Assembly (NCBI GenBank): GCA_946999025.1 | Contig: CAMQBP010000021.1 | Span: forward strand, 1 to 16,834 | DNA: 16,834 nt | Source of the DNA: an uncultured Prevotella sp. | Lineage (GTDB): Bacteria > Bacteroidota > Bacteroidia > Bacteroidales > Bacteroidaceae | Direction of reading: 5' to 3' | Shown: positions 14,863 through 16,834 of the stretch, one piece after another | Position numbering within the stretch: position 1 is the stretch's first letter | How the letters are laid out: each line of letters opens with the position of its first letter | Translations under genes and position numbers: made by a program | The notes under the pieces: model-generated | Told to the model about the DNA's origin: nothing | The model's input: the letters and a program-made list of their open reading frames with translations, nothing else | Databases searched by the model: none

Positions 14863-14915
14863 GCCTGTTCGTTTGCATCAGCATGCAAAGTTGAACGGGC
14901 TCGGCTTTTCTTTTT
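14863..14915 (+). terminator. Terminator of the HAD phosphatase gene
   Basis: GCCTGTTC (14863-14870) pairs with GAACGGGC (14893-14900, one G-U pair), and inside it TTTGCAT (14872-14878) pairs with ATGCAAA (14883-14889) around CAGC. A T-rich tail TTTTCTTTTT follows at 14906-14915. Confidence 0.75.
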
Positions 14916-14937
14916 CCGTCTTTTTGTTTCACACTCT

Positions 14938-14968
14938 TTTGCCCTTTTGCTGAAATGTCGTAACTTTG
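14938..14968 (+). promoter_or_regulatory. cysS promoter with -33 and -7 boxes
   Basis: TTTG (14938-14941) and TAACTTTG (14961-14968) are separated by 19 bp, the textbook Bacteroidetes sigma-ABfr layout, and lie 26 bp before the cysS ATG. This is the best complete promoter in the window. Confidence 0.65.
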
Positions 14969-14994
14969 CAAATAGATATCAACACGATTGACTT

Positions 14995-16485
14995 ATGGAA
15001 CAAAAACTTTTTGTCTACAATACGTTGACCCGCAAGAAGGAACTTTTCAAACCACTGCATGCCCCCAACGTGGGTATGTATGTGTGTGGCCCCACGGTTT
15101 ACGGTGATCCTCACTTGGGGCATGCGCGTCCAGCCATCACGTTCGACATTCTTTTTCGTTATCTCAAGCACCTGGGGTATAAGGTGCGCTATGTGCGTAA
15201 CATCACGGACGTAGGCCATTTGGAACACGATGCCGACGAGGGGGATGACAAGATAGAGAAGAAGGCTCGCTTGGAGCAGCTCGAACCGATGGAGATAGCA
15301 CAGCTCTATACCAACCGATATCATGCGGCCATGGATGCGCTGAACGTGCTGCCTCCCAGCATTGAACCTCATGCCACGGGACACATCATTGAGCAAGAAG
15401 AGCTGGTGAAACAAATCATGGCGAATGGTTACGCCTACGAGAGCAACGGTTCGGTGTATTTCGACATAGAGAAGTACAACAAAGACCATCACTACGGCAT
15501 CCTGTCGGGACGCAACTTAGACGACGTCATCAATAACAGTCGTGAGTTGGATGGGGTAGGCGAGAAGCGCAACCAAGTGGATTTTGCACTGTGGAAGCGC
15601 GCCATGCCCGAACATATCATGCGCTGGCCCAGTCCGTGGAGCGACGGGTTCCCAGGTTGGCACTGTGAGTGTACGGCCATGGGGCGTAAATATCTGGGCA
15701 ATCACTTTGACATTCACGGCGGCGGAATGGACTTGGTTTTCCCGCATCACGAGTGCGAGATTGCACAAGCCGTAGCCAGTCAGGGCGATCAGATGGTGCG
15801 CTATTGGATGCACAACAACATGATTACCATTAACGGACAGAAGATGGGAAAGAGTTTGGGCAACTTCATCACGCTCGAACAGTTCTTTACAGGCACGCAC
15901 GATGGTTTGGCACAAGCGTATTCGCCCATGACCATTCGGTTCTTCATCCTGTCGGCCCACTACCGCAGTACTGTTGACTTCTCGAATGAAGCGTTGCAGG
16001 CAAGTCAGAAGGGGTTGGAACGTTTGATGAATGGCATCAACGACTTGGAGCGCATTCAGACAGCACCTACATCGGATGAGGCTACCCATCAGCTGGTTAT
16101 GGCTTTACGGCAGAAGTGCCATGAGGCGATGAATGATGACTTACAGACACCAACCGTCATCAGTAACTTGTTCGAAGCATGTCACACCATCAACTCCCTG
16201 CTCGACCACAAAGGCAGCATCAATGCGGAAGACCTTACCGAACTGAAGGCTGTGATGCAGCTGTTCGCCTTTGACCTGCTTGGCCTTAAGAGCGAGAAGG
16301 GAAGTAACAACGATGCGCGCGAGGCGGCTTACGGCAAGGTGGTTGACATGGTTTTGGCACTCAGAGCTAAGGCCAAGGCGGAGAAAGACTGGGCCACGAG
16401 CGACCAGATACGCGACGCTTTAGCTGAAAATGGGTTTGAGGTGAAAGACACCAAAGACGGGGTGACGTGGAAATTGAATAGATAA
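14995..16485 (+). CDS. cysS: Cysteinyl-tRNA synthetase
   Basis: CysS charges tRNA-Cys with cysteine. The 496-residue class I synthetase shows the zinc-site YVCGPTVYG with C31, the HIGH-type motif HLGH (40-43), NITDVGH, WPSPWSDGFPGWHCECTAM with the second zinc cysteine, the ligands in HGGGMDLVFPHHECE, and a KMSKS-type motif KMGKS (283-287). The C-terminal part is the helical anticodon-binding domain ending in FEVKDTKDGVTWKLNR. KMGKS in place of KMSKS is an ordinary variation. It is a single-gene unit with a clear promoter; the gap to the next terminator is about 200 bp and has no recognisable gene. Confidence 0.96.
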   Translation: MEQKLFVYNTLTRKKELFKPLHAPNVGMYVCGPTVYGDPHLGHARPAITFDILFRYLKHLGYKVRYVRNITDVGHLEHDADEGDDKIEKKARLEQLEPMEIAQLYTNRYHAAMDALNVLPPSIEPHATGHIIEQEELVKQIMANGYAYESNGSVYFDIEKYNKDHHYGILSGRNLDDVINNSRELDGVGEKRNQVDFALWKRAMPEHIMRWPSPWSDGFPGWHCECTAMGRKYLGNHFDIHGGGMDLVFPHHECEIAQAVASQGDQMVRYWMHNNMITINGQKMGKSLGNFITLEQFFTGTHDGLAQAYSPMTIRFFILSAHYRSTVDFSNEALQASQKGLERLMNGINDLERIQTAPTSDEATHQLVMALRQKCHEAMNDDLQTPTVISNLFEACHTINSLLDHKGSINAEDLTELKAVMQLFAFDLLGLKSEKGSNNDAREAAYGKVVDMVLALRAKAKAEKDWATSDQIRDALAENGFEVKDTKDGVTWKLNR

Positions 16486-16684
16486 GGAAAGAATTCGTCT
16501 GTCTCTTTGCTTGTAAACGTGCAATCGTTTGCCATGCGAATACAATGCAGAGGCATGATTGAATAGCCACATTTCCACACATGTCATCGTGCTGAAGTCA
16601 TTTTGAATGATGAATAAGGAGAAAGAAACGAACAGCTGAAGTCGAACAGGTTGAACGCAGTCGTTTTGACAAACAAAACAAATG

Positions 16685-16730
16685 AAAAAAGGTGTAGGCA
16701 CGCATAACTCATGCGTTTCTACACCTTTTT
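16685..16730. terminator. Two-way terminator after cysS
   Basis: GGTGTAG (16691-16697) pairs with CTACACC (16719-16725) and ACGCAT (16700-16705) with ATGCGT (16711-16716) around a 5-nt loop. Five T follow on the plus strand and six on the minus strand. It lies just 3 bp beyond the stop of the minus-strand remnant at 16734, so that gene may be its original owner. Confidence 0.8.
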
Positions 16731-16733
16731 CTG

Positions 16734-16781
16734 TTAATAACAGCAGCTGTCTTGTTTACGGTCAGCCATCAACTTGCTGAT
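16734..16781 (-). pseudogene. Possible 3' end of a minus-strand gene cut off by an insertion sequence
   Basis: Read on the minus strand the frame ends ...ISKLMADRKQDSCCY followed by TAA, directly before the two-way terminator, which is how a real gene end looks. Upstream the frame meets a stop (TAA near 16805) within the presumed insertion-sequence end, so at most about 16 native codons remain. No family was recognised. It could also be chance. Confidence 0.3.
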
Positions 16782-16834
16782 GAGACCTCTGCAAAACTCT
16801 TATCCTAAAATTTGCTCATTACATTATTTTTTTG
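16782..16834. mobile_element. Possible terminal end of an insertion sequence, running out of the window
   Basis: The sequence from GAGACCTCTGCAAAACTC onward resembles the terminal inverted repeats (GAGACC-TTTGCAAAA type) of some Bacteroidetes insertion sequences, as far as I remember them. The remaining bases are AT-rich with no gene. No transposase or second end is visible. Confidence 0.35.

Overview
The window is a piece of a Bacteroidales chromosome, most likely Prevotella or a close relative. Support comes from the gene families (a DUF4290 protein found in Bacteroidetes, a TonB C-terminal protein with the typical Bacteroidetes GG...KYP...EGRV pattern, MurA with Asp in place of the catalytic Cys), from promoters with the Bacteroidetes -7 box TAnnTTTG and no obvious Shine-Dalgarno sequences, and from the housekeeping order yicC-gmk-nadD beside tsaB-DUF4290-murA-rimM-dxr-rseP. 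The species assignment is from memory of these families, not from a search.

Layout. 1-455: 3' part of a TonB-like gene. 456-1130: a 675-bp gap between convergent genes with no credible gene but two nested palindromes. 1131-3838 (minus strand): yicC, then gmk, then nadD. 3839-3929: divergent promoters. 3930-9748 (plus): tsaB, DUF4290, murA, rimM, dxr, rseP, closed by a strong two-way terminator at 9770-9819. 9849-11844 (minus): a PAP2-type membrane enzyme and an NAD-dependent epimerase. 11874-12333: gene-free, with a 22-bp tandem repeat. 12409-13629 (minus): pncB, preceded by three tandem 66-bp repeats that each carry a -7 promoter box. 14027-14821 (plus): a Cof-type HAD phosphatase. 14995-16485 (plus): cysS. 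16685-16834: a two-way terminator, the last codons of a minus-strand gene, and what looks like the end of an insertion sequence running out of the window.

Most genes are core metabolism: NAD synthesis by the Preiss-Handler route (pncB and nadD), GMP phosphorylation (gmk), tRNA t6A modification (tsaB), peptidoglycan precursor synthesis (murA), 30S maturation (rimM), MEP isoprenoid synthesis (dxr), site-2 proteolysis (rseP) and cysteinyl-tRNA synthesis (cysS).

The standout is gmk. Its reading frame carries a complete DUF559 (Vsr-like, PD-(D/E)XK type) nuclease domain at the N-terminus, so a predicted DNA nuclease is fused in frame to an essential nucleotide kinase. The nuclease-coding DNA is bracketed by two copies of a G/C-rich palindromic repeat in inverted orientation (about 2301-2332 and 2919-2950), and those by a 7-bp direct repeat GTTTGGG (2295-2301 and 2955-2961). 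This looks like a roughly 650-bp mobile nuclease cassette that landed at the yicC-gmk junction and captured the gmk start; the inner repeat now encodes the interdomain linker.
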